The notes below the pieces were generated by a model, which worked only from the letters and a program-made list of their open reading frames with translations, was not told the origin of the DNA and searched no databases. 64,000 bases of DNA from Arenibacter troitsensis. GTDB lineage: Bacteria; Bacteroidota; Bacteroidia; Flavobacteriales; Flavobacteriaceae. Shown here one piece after another: positions 61,992 through 64,000 of this stretch (its first letter is position 1; each line of letters opens with the position of its first letter). Both the position numbers and the translations under genes were made by a program. Location: the NCBI RefSeq assembly GCF_900177645.1, contig NZ_FXAO01000004.1, positions 405,453-469,452 of the forward strand, given 5' to 3'.

Positions 61992-63200
61992 CTAATTGTT
62001 TAGATATGGCTGGGTCCAAGCAGTTTCGTATTTGATGTCCTCTATTGGATTTTCCTGAAGCTTAGTAGAAGTAATTTTGCTCCTTATAAAGAGTATATCA
62101 TCCGTTAGCTCAAAATTGGCAGTAGTCCCTTCTACAGTCTTCAATTCCTTAACCTCCGTTTCCTCTTTTAGACAGCCTATAAAACTTATGGTATAGTCAA
62201 CACCAGCTTCCGGTTCCACTTCCACCTTTATATTCCTATCGTCAATATCCAAGGTTTTAAGAGTAACCCCGGTGGAGGAATAAAAATCACCTCTCTCCAT
62301 GGCCTCTATCAATGACGGAGCCGATAAGGAATCAGACTTCACCACTACCCATCCCCTCCCGGAATTGCTCCATTTTCTGCCCCTTTTATGGTAACTATGG
62401 GAATCATCGGTCGCCAATCCATACATAAGGGGCTTTTTGGCCGCTATATAGGATATATTAATCTGATCCCACATTTCCTCAGTAGAAATATGGGTAGTAT
62501 CTCCCATATTGTGCACTGCGGGATGTCCGTTGTACACTTCAAAAAAGCGCTCTCCCTTCAAGGATATCATATCTTCAAGGCTTATGCTGTAATAAAAATT
62601 AGGATGATTAATGTGTGGCATAATAGGAACTCCCGTTTCTTTCCTTTGGTTTAGAACCGCATCAAGATTATTTTGCATGACTTCGGAAATGCTATTTCCT
62701 CCCTGGGGATCAATTTTTTGCTGAATATTGGTAGCATTCATATGAACATGCTTACCCTCGAACCCGTCGGTAATTTCCTCCGAATGAATCACCAAAAAAT
62801 CTTCAGGCTTTTCAAAAAGATCCCTATACTCTGCATAGGTCTTTAATTTTACTTGCACTTTTCCAGAGTCTGTTTTATAATCTACCCAATCTTCCCCATA
62901 AGTTGCCAAATAGTTCTTAAAGCTGTTTTGATAAACAGAATCTTCCCTAACCTGTATCCATTTTTCCTCCATAGAAATGGTATTATGGTCCGACAGGGCT
63001 ATAAATTGGTAGTCGTTGGACTTGTACCAATCCAAAATAGTTTCAGGAAACTCGTCCCCATCGCTCCAGAAGGAATGGGTATGCAAATTCCCTTTATACC
63101 ATTTTTTCTTTACAGCGCCCTTAGCACTTTTAGTGCTATCACCGCAGCCTCCGATCAAAAAGGTCAAAATCAATAAAATAGAGGATAAAATAAATCTCAT
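61992..63200 (-). CDS. PHP-domain lipoprotein, probable phosphoesterase
   Basis: The 402-residue precursor has a lipoprotein signal (lipobox IGGC, Cys19). The PHP metal site shows NLHTHSFWSDG (His40, His42), LSDHNTI, VIHSEE, PHINHPNF and TDDSHSY, the conserved order of PHP phosphoesterases. The C-terminal beta domain is of unknown function. Secreted PHP proteins of this kind are annotated as phosphodiesterases, but the substrate is unknown. It is monocistronic and divergent from the 2OG oxygenase gene. Confidence 0.9.
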   Translation of the reverse strand: MRFILSSILLILTFLIGGCGDSTKSAKGAVKKKWYKGNLHTHSFWSDGDEFPETILDWYKSNDYQFIALSDHNTISMEEKWIQVREDSVYQNSFKNYLATYGEDWVDYKTDSGKVQVKLKTYAEYRDLFEKPEDFLVIHSEEITDGFEGKHVHMNATNIQQKIDPQGGNSISEVMQNNLDAVLNQRKETGVPIMPHINHPNFYYSISLEDMISLKGERFFEVYNGHPAVHNMGDTTHISTEEMWDQINISYIAAKKPLMYGLATDDSHSYHKRGRKWSNSGRGWVVVKSDSLSAPSLIEAMERGDFYSSTGVTLKTLDIDDRNIKVEVEPEAGVDYTISFIGCLKEETEVKELKTVEGTTANFELTDDILFIRSKITSTKLQENPIEDIKYETAWTQPYLNN

Positions 63201-63384
63201 ATCTAGGTTGGTTTGGAAATTAAGGAGAGAAAGTTAATGAAAATGTATTAGAAATCAGTGAATAAGCTATAAACATTACAATTAAACAATACCCCAATCA
63301 TAACAAATATGAATCACGTAACATGCGGTGTAAAACCAATTGCATTTTCATCTATTTTTGAGCGATTTTTAAAACCATAAAAAC

Positions 63385-64000
63385 TTGGTAGAATTATTTG
63401 AACAACTGGAGTTTAAGGAGAATCCACTTTATGAAAAAGTGATAGAGGATATCCTAATACAGAAATACAGTATTGTGGATGATTTTTTCTCTCCCGGGGA
63501 TGTGGCCCAATTGCGTAATTCCCTACTGGCCAAATATGAAGAGGACCAGTTTAAAAAAGCGGCTATTGGGAACCGTGTCAACGAATTGATCATTAAGGCA
63601 ATCCGTGGCGATTTTATCCTTTGGATGGATGAAAGCAGCAACGATATATTGGAACAACAATTTTTTCTGAAAATTAATGAATTGGCAAACTATTTGAACA
63701 AGACCTGCTTTATGGGCATCCTTTTCAAAGAATTTCACTATGCCATCTATCCAGAGGGTACTTTTTATAAGAGACATTTGGATACCTTTCAGAATGACGA
63801 TAGGCGTAAACTTTCCATGGTCTGTTATTTGAATGAACCAGACTGGATACCAGAAAAAGATGGTGGTGAATTGGTACTATACTTACCAACGGAACATGGG
63901 GAAGAGGCAAAACATATTGCCCCATTTCCGGGAAGGGTCGTTATTTTTGAAAGTCAGGAATTGGAGCACGAAGTAAAACCCGCCCATCGTGAAAGGCTCA
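63385..64000 (+). CDS. 2-oxoglutarate/Fe(II)-dependent oxygenase, 3' end missing
   Basis: The frame begins at a TTG at 63385 (no in-frame ATG follows for about 80 codons, and a stop sits five codons upstream) and runs off the right edge. The 205 visible residues show a prolyl-4-hydroxylase-like fold: the iron ligands His131 and Asp133 in KRHLDTFQ and His195 in ELEHEVKPAH. The role could be protein or small-molecule hydroxylation. It is divergent from the PHP gene. Confidence 0.8.
   Translation, partial: MVELFEQLEFKENPLYEKVIEDILIQKYSIVDDFFSPGDVAQLRNSLLAKYEEDQFKKAAIGNRVNELIIKAIRGDFILWMDESSNDILEQQFFLKINELANYLNKTCFMGILFKEFHYAIYPEGTFYKRHLDTFQNDDRRKLSMVCYLNEPDWIPEKDGGELVLYLPTEHGEEAKHIAPFPGRVVIFESQELEHEVKPAHRERL

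Noticed and set aside
1-64000. CRISPR arrays, insertion sequences, prophage, tRNA or rRNA genes
   Set aside because: No spaced direct-repeat array, terminal inverted repeats with transposase, or RNA gene signature was found in any gap examined.

Overview
The window comes from the chromosome of a Flavobacteriaceae-like member of the Bacteroidota, probably marine and close to Maribacter, Zobellia or Arenibacter. The evidence is AT-rich DNA, repeated promoter elements of the Bacteroidota form TAnnTTTG, SPII lipoproteins, an IPExxxVDY-family protein, a complete Bat (aerotolerance) operon, a lone pheS, and a class II ribonucleotide reductase. I see no tRNA, rRNA, CRISPR array, insertion sequence or prophage. 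Most of the window is ordinary core genome, densely packed in short operons. The genus is an inference.

Layout. 1-9 kb: an ABM-domain protein (cut by the window edge), a small hypothetical, CvpA, a lipocalin-like lipoprotein, a 1,836-residue alpha-2-macroglobulin lipoprotein with an intact thioester motif, and a CAP-domain lipoprotein. 8.3-20 kb: 3-hydroxyanthranilate dioxygenase, an ALDH7-type dehydrogenase, a 630-bp gene-free stretch with three hairpins, a stub membrane protein plus a helix-hairpin-helix protein, an acyl-ACP desaturase, a PPP-type phosphatase, the B12-dependent ribonucleotide reductase, a PfkB kinase, an AlbA_2 protein and an SDR. 20.4-29.6 kb: MoxR, DUF58, an accessory membrane protein, then BatA, BatB, BatC, BatD and BatE, the likely envelope stress/aerotolerance complex. 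30-35 kb: two SulP permeases flanking a UspA-like protein and a beta-carbonic anhydrase, which looks like a bicarbonate uptake/hydration module. 35-36.7 kb: pheS and a companion gene.

36.8-43.7 kb: a GbsR/MarR regulator, a complete RND efflux system (adaptor, pump, outer-membrane factor) and a TetR regulator. 43.7-46.5 kb: a YCII lipoprotein, a CYTH protein, an atypical SDR and dinB. 46.6-51 kb, minus strand: two transcription groups, acpP-fabF-rnc and an IPExxxVDY gene followed by pyk. 51.2-55.4 kb: purN, rnhA, a PfkB sugar/nucleoside kinase and a PurF-type amidotransferase. 55.4-55.8 kb: a gene-free interval with two near-identical promoter/40-nt core/terminator cassettes, the best candidate here for an undescribed element (tandem small RNAs). 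55.8-64 kb: AhpD-like and OsmC proteins (divergent), a PNGase F-like glycoamidase, recJ, queD-lpxH, a PHP-domain lipoprotein, and a 2OG-Fe(II) oxygenase cut by the window edge.

The observations most worth follow-up are the tandem small-RNA cassettes, a pair of same-geometry operators at the efflux locus, an FNR-like site in front of the class II ribonucleotide reductase, and the PNGase F homologue that keeps all three catalytic acidic residues. Everything here was read by eye; no database search or folding program was run.
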